Shown one piece after another: positions 36,826 to 45,044 of a stretch of 64,000 bases of DNA. Position numbers and translations under genes: made by a program. Each line of letters starts with the position of its first letter. Position 1 is the first letter of the stretch. The notes beneath the pieces are model-generated. The model ran no database searches. It was not told where the DNA came from and worked only from the letters and a program-made list of their open reading frames with translations. The stretch spans positions 62,001 to 126,000 of the forward strand of contig NZ_CAMKWA010000001.1 of NCBI RefSeq assembly GCF_946476835.1, in the 5' to 3' direction. The DNA is from an uncultured Neokomagataea sp. GTDB lineage: Bacteria > Pseudomonadota > Alphaproteobacteria > Acetobacterales > Acetobacteraceae.

Positions 36826-37389
36826 ATGTCTTGGTTGGAAATTCTGGGCGTTATCGCGAATGTTCTTGGTGTGTGGTTTACGGTGCGGCGCAGCATGTGG
36901 TGCTGGCCTATCGGTTTAGTTGGTGTCGTTATTTATTTCTATCAGTTTTTATTATGGAGACTGTATAGCGATATGGTGCTGCAAATTTTTTATGCAGTGA
37001 TGTTGTTTTATGGTTGGTGGGCGTGGGCGCGTGTAGGGCGGAAAGATGTTGAAGATGTCCTGATGGTACAACCCGCGCAGAGGGGGCGGTTTGTGTGGGA
37101 AGGCGTTGTGACGCTGCTGCTTTCTGTGGTTTTAGGGTATGGATTGCGCTTTTATACGGATGACCCCATGCCATGGGGGGATGCTGGGCTGACATGTTTT
37201 AGTTTGTTGGCGTCGTTATGGGCAGCGCGGCGTCATTGGGAAAACTGGGCGCTGTGGATTGTGGTGGATACGCTTTATGCGGTGGTCTTTTTTGGGCGCC
37301 ATGATCTGCCTACAGCATGGCTTTATGTGATGTTTACCGTTCTTGCGGCTTATGGGATGCGTGATTGGCGGCGTGAGGTAAGGGGCTAG
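36826..37389 (+). CDS. pnuC: PnuC-family vitamin/nucleoside transporter
   Basis: Inner-membrane carrier of 187 residues with about six to seven hydrophobic segments. The family hallmarks are present: Asn-Val-Leu-Gly-Val-Trp and Arg-Arg-Ser-Met-Trp-Cys-Trp-Pro-Ile-Gly in the first part, Tyr-Ser-Asp-Met-Val-Leu-Gln, Tyr-Gly-Trp-Trp-Ala-Trp at about 62-67, and Trp-Ile-Val-Val-Asp-Thr-Leu-Tyr. PnuC proteins facilitate diffusion of nicotinamide riboside, while close relatives carry thiamine (PnuT) or riboflavin and depend on a kinase to hold the substrate. That kinase is presumably the gene 10 bases upstream. No thiamine or NAD riboswitch is visible ahead of the operon, so the substrate stays open. 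Confidence 0.9.
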   Translation: MSWLEILGVIANVLGVWFTVRRSMWCWPIGLVGVVIYFYQFLLWRLYSDMVLQIFYAVMLFYGWWAWARVGRKDVEDVLMVQPAQRGRFVWEGVVTLLLSVVLGYGLRFYTDDPMPWGDAGLTCFSLLASLWAARRHWENWALWIVVDTLYAVVFFGRHDLPTAWLYVMFTVLAAYGMRDWRREVRG

Positions 37390-37456
37390 AGGATATATTT
37401 ACAGTAAAAAGATAAGGCTTCTATCTGGCAGTTCCAGAGGCCCGAAAGAGACGGGT

Positions 37457-38347
37457 TTATGTATGGCGCAGTGCATCCACGATGACTTTGAATGCCGGAA
37501 CATTCTGTCGTCTACTTGGATAATATAAGAAGTACCCATCAAACACTGGTGACCATTCATCTAATAAAAGAAATAAACTACCTTCTTCAATATGAGGTTG
37601 CACGATGTTTTCCGGAACATAGGCGATACCATAACCGCTTATTGCCGCATCAATCATAGCGTAGGATGTGTTGAAGGTGAGTTGCCCATTCACTTTAACG
37701 CGGAGTGCTTCTTTATTCTTCTCGAACTCCCATGCATATAGCCCGCCAGCTGTTTCTTGACGCATGTTCATACACACATGCTTGATAAGGTCTTGAGGGT
37801 GTTTAGGGGTGCCGTACGTTTTAATATATGCAGGCGCTGCAACAGCTACGAGGCGCCAGTCTGGGCTGATGCGAACTGCGATCATATCCTTTTCGATAGC
37901 TTCTCCGAGCCGTACGCCAGCGTCGAACCCCTCTTCTATGATGTTGCGGAGAGTATTATCTTGAAGGAGTTCGATGTGGAGATCGGGGTAATCTTTTAAA
38001 ACAGGTTTTAATTTTGGCCACACGATCGTGTTAAATGCGTGATCCGATAAAGTTAATCGGATTGATCCTGAAGGTTTCTCCTGAAGAGCTTTTAAAGCAT
38101 TAATTTCGTTTTCAATTTCATCAATTCGTGGAGCAACCGTTTGTAAAAGGCGTGCTCCAGCCGCCGTTATGGCGACATTACGTGTCGTACGGGTGAGGAG
38201 TCTAAGACCGATACGATCTTCTAGTTGTTTAATGGTAGAACTTAGGGTGGATTGTGAAATTCTAAGTTTTGCGGCGGCGCGTGTGAAGCTGCGTTCTTCT
38301 GCGACAGCTTGGAACCATGTGAGGTGATTCAGGTCAATCTTAGTCAT
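37457..38347 (-). CDS. LysR-family transcriptional regulator
   Basis: Protein of 296 residues with a typical LysR helix-turn-helix: Glu-Arg-Ser-Phe-Thr-Arg-Ala-Ala-Ala-Lys-Leu, then Ser-Gln-Ser-Thr-Leu-Ser-Ser-Thr-Ile-Lys and Leu-Leu-Thr-Arg-Thr-Thr-Arg. The effector domain contains Asp-Ala-Gly-Val-Arg-Leu-Gly and Gly-Tyr-Gly-Ile-Ala-Tyr-Val-Pro. It is divergent from the MFS exporter gene, with about 130 bases between the two starts, so the exporter is its likely target. The inducer is unknown. Confidence 0.92.
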   Translation of the reverse strand: MTKIDLNHLTWFQAVAEERSFTRAAAKLRISQSTLSSTIKQLEDRIGLRLLTRTTRNVAITAAGARLLQTVAPRIDEIENEINALKALQEKPSGSIRLTLSDHAFNTIVWPKLKPVLKDYPDLHIELLQDNTLRNIIEEGFDAGVRLGEAIEKDMIAVRISPDWRLVAVAAPAYIKTYGTPKHPQDLIKHVCMNMRQETAGGLYAWEFEKNKEALRVKVNGQLTFNTSYAMIDAAISGYGIAYVPENIVQPHIEEGSLFLLLDEWSPVFDGYFLYYPSRRQNVPAFKVIVDALRHT

Positions 38348-38475
38348 TAAGGGGTCTCAGTACGTATCAACACATTATTCGGCCATACCGATAAGTCCAT
38401 ACGAATTTTTATGGGTAATCGTAGGGTGTTTCGACCAGTAATGTGACCATCATCGTTTCCGTAGGAGTCAAAGGC

Positions 38476-39648
38476 ATGGTGGAGGTGAGAGCACCCAATA
38501 TTTATAGCGCTTGGGGAGCTGTGTTTTCTATGGCGCTCTGTGTGGCGTTGCTAATTGCGTCAGAGTTTATGCCTGTAAGTTTACTGACGTCCATGGCGCA
38601 TGGGCTACATGCTTCTAATGGGCAGACTGGCCAGGTGCTCTCTATCAGCGGTTTTTTTGCAATGGCATCGAGCGTGCTTGTGACGACTGTGGCTGGAACT
38701 CTGAATAGGAAATGGGTGTTGATTATGATCACCGCCCTAATGCTGTTGTCTTTATGTCTTGTGGCTACAGCGACGAGCTTTATGACTTTACTAGTTGGTC
38801 GTGCGCTTCTGGGTATTGCTATTGGTGGATTTTGGGCTTTAGCAACAGCTGTTATTATGCGTCTTGTCCCTGAAAGTGATGTGCCGCGCGCATTAGCACT
38901 TATGTATGGCGGGCAAGCTATAGCGGCGGCCTTTGCGGCTCCTATTGGTAGTTATTTCGGTAACATATTTGGATGGCGTACGGTATTTTGGGCTCTGACA
39001 CCAATCGTGGCGGGTAATTTACTATGGCATTGGGTAGCGTTGCCTTCATTACCTACGAATAAACGTAAAGACATACGAGCTATGTTGTCTTTGCTGTTAC
39101 GGCCTTATTTTTTACGCGGTCTTATTGCGTCTATGTTGTCGTGGGGGTCTGCGTTTACCATGTTCACTTATTTACGTCCTTTCTTGGAGCAGACCACTCA
39201 CGTTAATACAACGATATTGTCAGTTTTACTGCTTATTCTGGGTTCTGCAGGCTTTATAGGAACATGGATATCTAGTCGTATTCCCCAGAAGCATGTGGTT
39301 TCTTTTCTGTCTGTACCTGCATTGTTAATGGGCATGTGCACGGTAGGTCTTTTACTCTTGGGAAGTTCATTGACCGCTGTGGCTGTTTTTTTGATGATAT
39401 GGGGCGGTATGAATACAGCCATGTCTGTGATTTGGATGACATGGATGGCCCAGAATGCTGCGGATGAATCTGAAGCAGCAGGGAGCCTGATGGTTGCAGC
39501 AATTCAAGGTTCTATTCTGTTGGGGGCGTTGATTGGCGGTATATTGCTGGACCATTTCTCAATCGTTGCAACGTTTATTGCCAGTGTGGTGATTGCGGGG
39601 GGGGCGGTTGGTATCATAGGCAATGGAAAAAAGCTTCTTAAGCCATGA
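38476..39648 (+). CDS. MFS efflux transporter (DHA1, NepI/AraJ-like)
   Basis: Inner-membrane protein of 390 residues with twelve predicted helices. Conserved elements are Ala-Ser-Glu-Phe-Met-Pro-Val-Ser-Leu-Leu in helix 1 and Gly-Arg-Ala-Leu-Leu-Gly-Ile-Ala-Ile-Gly-Gly-Phe-Trp-Ala in helices 4-5. A third is Ile-Phe-Gly-Trp-Arg-Thr-Val-Phe-Trp. These are typical of the sugar or purine-nucleoside efflux subgroup. The ATG at 38476 has TAGGAG eight bases upstream and is preferred to 38443. It is probably regulated by the divergent LysR gene. The exported substrate is not evident. Confidence 0.88.
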   Translation: MVEVRAPNIYSAWGAVFSMALCVALLIASEFMPVSLLTSMAHGLHASNGQTGQVLSISGFFAMASSVLVTTVAGTLNRKWVLIMITALMLLSLCLVATATSFMTLLVGRALLGIAIGGFWALATAVIMRLVPESDVPRALALMYGGQAIAAAFAAPIGSYFGNIFGWRTVFWALTPIVAGNLLWHWVALPSLPTNKRKDIRAMLSLLLRPYFLRGLIASMLSWGSAFTMFTYLRPFLEQTTHVNTTILSVLLLILGSAGFIGTWISSRIPQKHVVSFLSVPALLMGMCTVGLLLLGSSLTAVAVFLMIWGGMNTAMSVIWMTWMAQNAADESEAAGSLMVAAIQGSILLGALIGGILLDHFSIVATFIASVVIAGGAVGIIGNGKKLLKP

Positions 39649-39800
39649 TTGTTTAGGAAAAGAGCAGCTTTAAAAATCTAATAAGAGCTTATGTGGTGAT
39701 GAAAGGCTGTGAGTTTATAGGAGCAGTTATGTCGAATTAAAACACACTAGGTGCTAGAGGCTCTGTGCTTACTGTGTGGGTGAGTGGTTTAGGGTAGTGG

Positions 39801-39838
39801 AAGCCCGCTTTCTCGTAGGAAGAAAGCGGGCTTTTTCG
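39801..39838. terminator. intrinsic terminator
   Basis: A 13-bp stem, AAGCCCGCTTTCT / AGAAAGCGGGCTT, is followed by TTTTTCG on the plus strand. It abuts the stop codon of the leftward sldA gene and faces the rightward MFS gene. It probably serves both, with better T-tract support for rightward transcripts. Confidence 0.85.
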
Positions 39839-42025
39839 TTAATGCGCTGTTTGTGGCAGGGCGTAGACGACGAGGTCATCTGTTACGGGGGTCATCATGA
39901 AGTGATGGCCGCCTGCCATGATGGCCAGGTATTGCCGCCCTTTATATTCATAGGTCATCGGGGTGGCTTGTCCGCCGCCGGGGAGGACATCGCTCCAGAC
40001 GGTTTTGCCTGTTTTCATATCAATGGCGCGGATTTGGTTGTCCGTTGCCGCTGCGACGAAGACGAGGCCACCTGCTGTGATGATCGGGCCGCCGTTATTG
40101 GGGGTGCCAATTTTCAGAGGTAGGTAGGTGGGGAGGCCGAAAGGTCCGTTGGCGCGTGCCGTGCCAAGCGGTGTTTGCCACAGGACTTTGCGGGTGTGCA
40201 TGTCGATGGCGGTAATGGCGCCATAGGGTGGTTTGTTGCACATCATGCCAGTGAACTGATCCCAAAATGGCGTGACGACAATGCCGTAAGGTGTATCTGC
40301 CTGTGCGCCATTGCCCTCTGCACCGCCGGATTTGGCGTTGAAATAAGGGGAGTCAATCGGGCGCATCCCTAATTTATCTGCATGGCGGCGGGTCACTAAC
40401 TGGTCATACATAGGGGTATTGTTCCAGTTGGCAATCAGGATGCCGGTTTTGGCATCATAGGCCATGCTGCCCCAGTCAGAGCCGCCATTATAGCCGGGAT
40501 ATTCGATGGACGGTTTATCAACGCCCGGTGCCGTAAATTCACCCTGATACCGTGCGCGACGGAATTTGATGCGGCAGAAGAGTTGATCAATGGGGGACAT
40601 GCCCCACATGTCGCTCTCTTTGAGGTCTGGGAAGCCCAGCCGTGGCATGCCGGTTGACCATGGCTGCGTTGGTGCGCGCGGGTCATTGGGGATGTTACCA
40701 GCGGGGGCTGGGCGCTCTTCTACCGGCAGGAGGGGTTTGCCTGTTGCCCGGTCGAGCACGAAGGTTTGGCCACGTTTGGTTGGGACGATGAGGGCAGGAA
40801 CAGGGCCATGCTCGCTTGGGAAGTCAAACTTGGTGACTTGGGAGCCAATGTCATAATCCCATACGTCTTTATGGACCGTTTGGAAGACCCAGCGAGGGGA
40901 ACCGGTTTTGACATCAATGGCAACGATGGAGGAAGAAACCGCGTTTTCTTCCGGTGTACGCAGGGCCGAGTAATAATCGGCTGCGGAGTTCCCTGTGGGG
41001 ACATAGACAAGACCGAGGGCATTATCACCCGTCATAGCGGCCCATGAATTGGGGGTACCGCGGCTGTAATGCTGGCCGGGGGCAGGTTGGCTGTGGTCAT
41101 TGGGGCGGTTAACGTCCCATGCCCAGAGAAACTTCCCGCTCTCTGCATCATAACCACGAATGACGCCGGAGGGGGCCCATCGTCTTTGCCCGTCGAGTAC
41201 TTCTTGGTTGGTGACGATCACACCATTCACGATAGGGGGCGGGGCTGTTTCGGACACGAAGCCGGGGACGGATTCACCCATGCCTTGCATGAGGTTGATT
41301 TGTCCGTTGAAGCCAAAGGCTTTGCACGCTTGACCAGTATCCGCATCCACGGAGATGAGGCGCTCATCCAGTGTGGCTTCGACAATACGATTATGGCAGG
41401 GCTGGCCTTCGGGGATGGTGGAGGATGTGTAGTACACCACGCTTTTACAAGCTGCGGTGTAAGGGATGGACTGGAACTTTTCGCCAACATTGAAGCGCCA
41501 GATTTCACGCCCGGTCGCGGGGTCGAGCTTCATCATATCGTTCATGGCGGAGCACATATAGAGCCCGTCACCCACTTTGATGGGGGTGGTTTCTGCGGCC
41601 CATTTATTGGCTTGGCCGGGGGCTGGTTTGCTGCCTGTATGGTAGATGAAGGCGCGTTGTAATTGCCCGACATTGGCCGGGGTAATTTGCGCTAATGGTG
41701 AATAGCGTGAGGCATCATCATCATGCCCATAGGCTGACCAATCTTCCGCAGCAGGGGCGGCGCTTTGTTGGGGGACCATGGTGGGAACGGTCGCCGGGTC
41801 CATGGAGGGATCATCCGGCAGATTGGCCGCGTTTACGCCGGGCGCTTGAGGCGCGTAGGGGGACGGGGCATTAAAAGTGGTGTTCAGGGAGGGGCCGCTC
41901 TCTTGAGGGGTATCCCCGGGGATGGAGGAGGTGTGCTCTGAGGCGACCTGTGCATAGGCCAGAGGGGTCAAAGCCGTGCAGGCGGCGAGGGAGAGGGCGC
42001 TGGCCAAGAAAAGAGATGTGCGCAT
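39839..42025 (-). CDS. sldA: PQQ-dependent polyol dehydrogenase large subunit (SldA-type)
   Basis: Periplasmic quinoprotein that oxidises sugar alcohols such as glycerol, sorbitol or arabitol at the outer face of the inner membrane and feeds ubiquinone. The protein has 728 residues from the ATG at 42025, which overlaps the small-subunit stop (TGATG). It has a signal peptide ending near Ala-Tyr-Ala-Gln, a Pro/Ala-rich linker to about residue 90, then an eight-bladed propeller with repeats like Asp-Pro-Ala-Thr-Gly-Arg-Glu-Ile-Trp and Asp-Met-Lys-Thr-Gly-Lys-Thr-Val-Trp. The separate upstream membrane subunit separates it from single-chain glucose dehydrogenase. Quinate dehydrogenase remains a possible alternative. 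Confidence 0.88.
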   Translation of the reverse strand: MRTSLFLASALSLAACTALTPLAYAQVASEHTSSIPGDTPQESGPSLNTTFNAPSPYAPQAPGVNAANLPDDPSMDPATVPTMVPQQSAAPAAEDWSAYGHDDDASRYSPLAQITPANVGQLQRAFIYHTGSKPAPGQANKWAAETTPIKVGDGLYMCSAMNDMMKLDPATGREIWRFNVGEKFQSIPYTAACKSVVYYTSSTIPEGQPCHNRIVEATLDERLISVDADTGQACKAFGFNGQINLMQGMGESVPGFVSETAPPPIVNGVIVTNQEVLDGQRRWAPSGVIRGYDAESGKFLWAWDVNRPNDHSQPAPGQHYSRGTPNSWAAMTGDNALGLVYVPTGNSAADYYSALRTPEENAVSSSIVAIDVKTGSPRWVFQTVHKDVWDYDIGSQVTKFDFPSEHGPVPALIVPTKRGQTFVLDRATGKPLLPVEERPAPAGNIPNDPRAPTQPWSTGMPRLGFPDLKESDMWGMSPIDQLFCRIKFRRARYQGEFTAPGVDKPSIEYPGYNGGSDWGSMAYDAKTGILIANWNNTPMYDQLVTRRHADKLGMRPIDSPYFNAKSGGAEGNGAQADTPYGIVVTPFWDQFTGMMCNKPPYGAITAIDMHTRKVLWQTPLGTARANGPFGLPTYLPLKIGTPNNGGPIITAGGLVFVAAATDNQIRAIDMKTGKTVWSDVLPGGGQATPMTYEYKGRQYLAIMAGGHHFMMTPVTDDLVVYALPQTAH

Positions 42026-42426
42026 CAGAATGCTGCTCCTGACTGCGAGGTGGCGTTTGGTGCAGTGCGTGTCAGGTCCCGTTTTTTGAGTGTTGGGATG
42101 ATGAACAGCACTAAAATTGCGAGGATTGAAGGGCCGAAAAGGCGTGGGAGTAGGCCCCACCCATCAAAGCCGACTTCCCAGAAAGACCAAATGGCGGTGC
42201 CGAGCCATGCGAGTAGGTAGGCTGCGGCCCCTAATGTTCGGCCCAGCAGGATTAAAATGCCAGCAATAACAACGACAAGACCGCATAGGGTATAATACCA
42301 TGAGCCCCCAAGTGAGATGAGGTCTGCCCCCAAAATCACCATAGGAAGGCCGAGAAGCGTGATAACTCCGCCTAAGACAACGGCACACCAGTCACCGGGG
42401 CGGCTGGGCCAGCGCATGTTTGACAT
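42025..42426 (-). CDS. sldB: polyol dehydrogenase membrane subunit (SldB-type)
   Basis: Protein of 133 residues with about four to five transmembrane segments. It resembles the membrane anchor that is fused to the N-terminus of single-chain PQQ glucose dehydrogenase, including Trp-Tyr-Tyr-Thr-Leu-Cys-Gly and Trp-Glu-Val-Gly-Phe-Asp-Gly-Trp-Gly-Leu-Leu-Pro-Arg. It anchors the catalytic subunit and passes electrons to ubiquinone. An AGGAGGT sits at ideal spacing before the ATG at 42426. The stop overlaps the sldA start, so the subunits are translationally coupled. Confidence 0.88.
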   Translation of the reverse strand: MSNMRWPSRPGDWCAVVLGGVITLLGLPMVILGADLISLGGSWYYTLCGLVVVIAGILILLGRTLGAAAYLLAWLGTAIWSFWEVGFDGWGLLPRLFGPSILAILVLFIIPTLKKRDLTRTAPNATSQSGAAF

Positions 42427-42536
42427 GAGGACCTCCTGCAATATGATTCCAGGAGGATGCGGTATTTGGGCGTGTCTTTCTAATGATATTTTATAATGTA
42501 ACGCTCTTTTGACGCACTGTTGTATTCGTCTCTTAT

Positions 42537-43109
42537 TTATTTGATGGATAGTGTATTTGCTAAAAGTTTTTCTAATAAAATGGGGGTTAGCGGTTGGGGG
42601 GTAAGTGCCTGTAACTGCCCATCAATGGCGAGGATAGCGAGGCCGTGCACTTTTGCCCATGCTGAAGCCATTTGTGCGGCTTTGTCGAGGGGGGATGAAG
42701 GGGGAGTGTCCGATGGTAGATCTGCGAGGCAAGAGAGTGCTTTTTCAGAAGCATTTTGGAGATCTGGTGTGGTACGATCAATCGAATCGTTACGAAACAT
42801 CAGTGTAAATAAGCCGGGATTGGCAATGGCAAAGCGTATGTAAGCGAGGCCAATATCACGCATCGTTTTGTGTGTGGTGTTGGACATGGCGGCCGTGAGT
42901 TCATTGAAGCCAATTGCGGCGAGGGCACTCAGTACGCCCGACAGATTTCCAAAATGCGGCGTGGCGGCGGTCGCTGAAACGCCAGCGTGGCGTGTAATGG
43001 CCCGTAATTTGAGGGCGGCAATGCCGTCTTGTTCAAGTAGGACGCGGGCGGAGTGGAGAAGCGTGCTGGGGAGGTCGCCATGATGATAGCGTGGTTTGGT
43101 CTCGGTCAT
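42537..43109 (-). CDS. TetR-family transcriptional regulator
   Basis: Protein of 190 residues. It begins Arg-Tyr-His-His-Gly-Asp-Leu, and the DNA-binding helices contain Leu-Arg-Ala-Ile-Thr-Arg-His-Ala-Gly-Val-Ser-Ala. The C-terminal half resembles the TetR group with a Trp-Ala-Lys-Val-His-Gly-Leu-Ala motif. Two palindromic sequences immediately upstream suggest autoregulation. It is co-oriented with sldBA, 110 bases before sldB, and may also control those genes, although no matching palindrome was noticed in that gap. Confidence 0.9.
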   Translation of the reverse strand: MTETKPRYHHGDLPSTLLHSARVLLEQDGIAALKLRAITRHAGVSATAATPHFGNLSGVLSALAAIGFNELTAAMSNTTHKTMRDIGLAYIRFAIANPGLFTLMFRNDSIDRTTPDLQNASEKALSCLADLPSDTPPSSPLDKAAQMASAWAKVHGLAILAIDGQLQALTPQPLTPILLEKLLANTLSIK

Positions 43110-43112
43110 AGT

Positions 43113-43181
43113 TATATTTTTACATTGTAAAGATATAAAGACGCAATAGTGCTTGGTGTGTATCTTTGCGGTGTAAAGATA
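43113..43181. promoter_or_regulatory. two palindromic operators upstream of the TetR gene
   Basis: Site 1 (43113-43137) is a 25-base palindrome centred on 43125 with a single mismatched pair. Its core is TTTACA-T-TGTAAA, and it sits four bases before the TetR start codon. Site 2 has arms TATCTTT (43161-43167) and AAAGATA (43175-43181). Both share GTAAAGATA. This is the arrangement expected for an autorepressed TetR gene. Confidence 0.65.
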
Positions 43182-43184
43182 TGC

Positions 43185-44026
43185 GATTATGGGAATAATG
43201 CGGCTGTTTTGTTAAGGCAGATACAGTGCTGACGATGTGGCGGAAAACATACTCGTCATGCGTTATATGAGGGCATTATGAAGTGTATGTTTTGTGCTTG
43301 TCGACGCTTTTTGGCATCTCAAAATGCGTAAAATTTTATCCTGATTATGGTGGTTATTGAGCTGCTTTGCTCTGCGTGTGTAGCGCAGTGGGTCAGTACG
43401 TGATGATATAAAAACTGCCAAAGTGATGACGTGGTTGAGGCTCCTGTATAGGCGGAAGAGCCGGCGTACTTTTGTTCAATGTTATGCATGATTTTGGGTG
43501 TTGTGCTGCATGCCAGGCATTGGTTGATGTTTGGCTGCTGTGTGGACATAGGGCGTAGCTGGTGATGCGTACTGTGTATGTGGAGGTAAGTCTTTGTAGG
43601 GGCAGTTGAGCTCAAGGCTTTCCGGTTCGTGCTGAGCGTGTTCAGCAACACCACTTCCATACCAAATGAAATATAGTGCGTTTCTAATCGTGAAGTGGGG
43701 GAGGGTATTACGAAAAGTTGGGTATGATGATGCTAGATTCAGCCAGATCAAAAAGCAGTCTTTTGCGCCTTGAGTGCTTGAGGTCGGTGTTGCTGATTGC
43801 TCTCTAAAAATGAAGACAATCAGTTTTAAGGTGCATGAGTATTGTGATCTTGCGAGAAAGGCATCCACTCAAACAGTGGCGCACTTGAAGAGCTATGTGG
43901 TGAAAATCGACGGATGAGTAAAAGTATCTCTATGTCGTTCTTGCTCTTCAGTGTGCCGTGGAGTGAGGGATATGATGGTGATAGTTGATAGTCGGGGATG
44001 TTCCCAAAAGGGCTCTAGGTCATTCT
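43185..44026. other. gene-poor region, possibly degraded
   Basis: About 840 bases without a convincing gene. Reading frames of up to 128 codons exist but have no recognisable motif or ribosome-binding site. One tiny frame (43810-43917, plus strand, 35 codons) begins Met-Lys-Thr-Ile-Ser-Phe-Lys-Val, like the first strand of ribbon-helix-helix antitoxins, but stops early. The stretch may be decayed coding sequence. Confidence 0.45.
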
Positions 44027-44614
44027 TTAATCGTCAGGTTGTTCAAGGGTGAGCAGCATGCGTTTATCGTCGATGCCGTTCATGCCGGAATAGCCACCAA
44101 GGCCTGAGCGGCCGATAATGCGATGGCATGGAATGAGGATGGGGATAGGGTTTGCGCCAGCAGCACCGCCGACTGAGCGTGCTGACCCGCCATATTCGGA
44201 GGCAAAATCAGAGTAATAGCGTGTAGCGCCGTAAGGAATATTGAGGAGCCCAGCCCAAATTTTCTTTTGGTAATCTGTTCCGTATGGATTGAAGGGAAGG
44301 TCGCTGAAGTCAACGGATTCACCATCAAAATAACGCTCTAAACGGTCGCGCACGGTGATGAGGAGTGGGGTTTCCTCTTGATCACGGCCCCATCCCCAAT
44401 CGAGCGCAACAATGTTTTGGTCATCTTCGCTGATGGTAAGTGCGCCGAGGGGGGAGTGGCAAGAAAGTTGAGGCATGAGGCGGTTACTTGTCTCTGTGGA
44501 GTTGGTTGTGGGGATTATAAAGGGTGATGGGCTGTTGGTCATCTCTCTTGCGTGAGTAAGGGGGTATTTGGGCATAGGCGAAGCGGAGTGAGGGGTGAGT
44601 TTTTCAGGAATCAT
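44027..44614 (-). CDS. ogt: methylated-DNA--protein-cysteine methyltransferase
   Basis: Suicide repair protein that takes alkyl groups from O6-alkylguanine. The active site is Ile-Pro-Cys-His-Arg-Ile-Ile, preceded by Asn-Pro-Ile-Pro-Ile-Leu and the helix-turn-helix segment Ile-Pro-Tyr-Gly-Ala-Thr-Arg-Tyr-Tyr. Gly-Gly-Tyr-Ser-Gly follows the cysteine. The start is uncertain: 44614 has GAGGG nearby and gives 195 residues, while internal ATGs at 44542 and 44473 would remove a Ser/Thr/Pro-rich lead. It is a single gene. Confidence 0.92.
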   Translation of the reverse strand: MIPEKLTPHSASPMPKYPLTHAREMTNSPSPFIIPTTNSTETSNRLMPQLSCHSPLGALTISEDDQNIVALDWGWGRDQEETPLLITVRDRLERYFDGESVDFSDLPFNPYGTDYQKKIWAGLLNIPYGATRYYSDFASEYGGSARSVGGAAGANPIPILIPCHRIIGRSGLGGYSGMNGIDDKRMLLTLEQPDD

Positions 44615-45044
44615 GATGCCCTCGGGGGATACATTTTAAAGTAGAGTGCGTTGGCTCAAGGAACCGGGCCTATGAAGCACAGTCGTTTTGCGGAAGAGGT
44701 GATATATAAAGGTTCTGTACGTGCAGGAGGCGGGGTGGAAAGTGCCATCCTATCAATCACGTTCTATTATTATGAGTGCAGTCTCTGGTTATGTTTTTGA
44801 CGGAATAAAATCTTTAAAATCATCTCAGGTTACGGACCTGTGTCTATTAATAGATGTAGGTTTTGCGGTGCTTTTGTCTAAAAAAGAAAATCTCAATTTA
44901 TACGCGTCGTCTTAGTCACGTATGACCAATCATACGCTGGCTGATGATGCTTTGGCTGGTATGGGGTAAGCAGGGATATAAAATATCTCTGCTGAGGTGA
45001 GGGTTTTGGTTTTCCCGTAGGGACAGGTGCATTAGAGAACGCGT
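44615..45044. other. intergenic region upstream of mnmE with two small inverted repeats
   Basis: A 430-base gap between divergent ogt and mnmE. A 64-codon frame at 44721-44915 has no recognisable motif and is not accepted as a gene. CGTATGA-CCAA-TCATACG forms a hairpin at 44919-44936. A near-perfect 11-bp inverted repeat (AGCAGGGATAT / ATATCTCTGCT) spans 44969-44993, about 50 bases before mnmE, and could be an operator or leader hairpin. Confidence 0.4.

Noticed and set aside
39839..42160. Single-chain membrane glucose dehydrogenase
   Set aside because: The membrane anchor is a separate upstream gene and the large subunit has its own signal peptide, which fits the two-subunit polyol dehydrogenase better.
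43482..43868. Possible IS5-type transposase fragment
   Set aside because: A short stretch superficially resembles a transposase N-terminus, but no DDE motifs, terminal inverted repeats or target duplications are visible.
44721..44915. 64-codon open frame upstream of mnmE
   Set aside because: No motif, weak start context and intergenic composition. A hairpin after its stop is not enough support.
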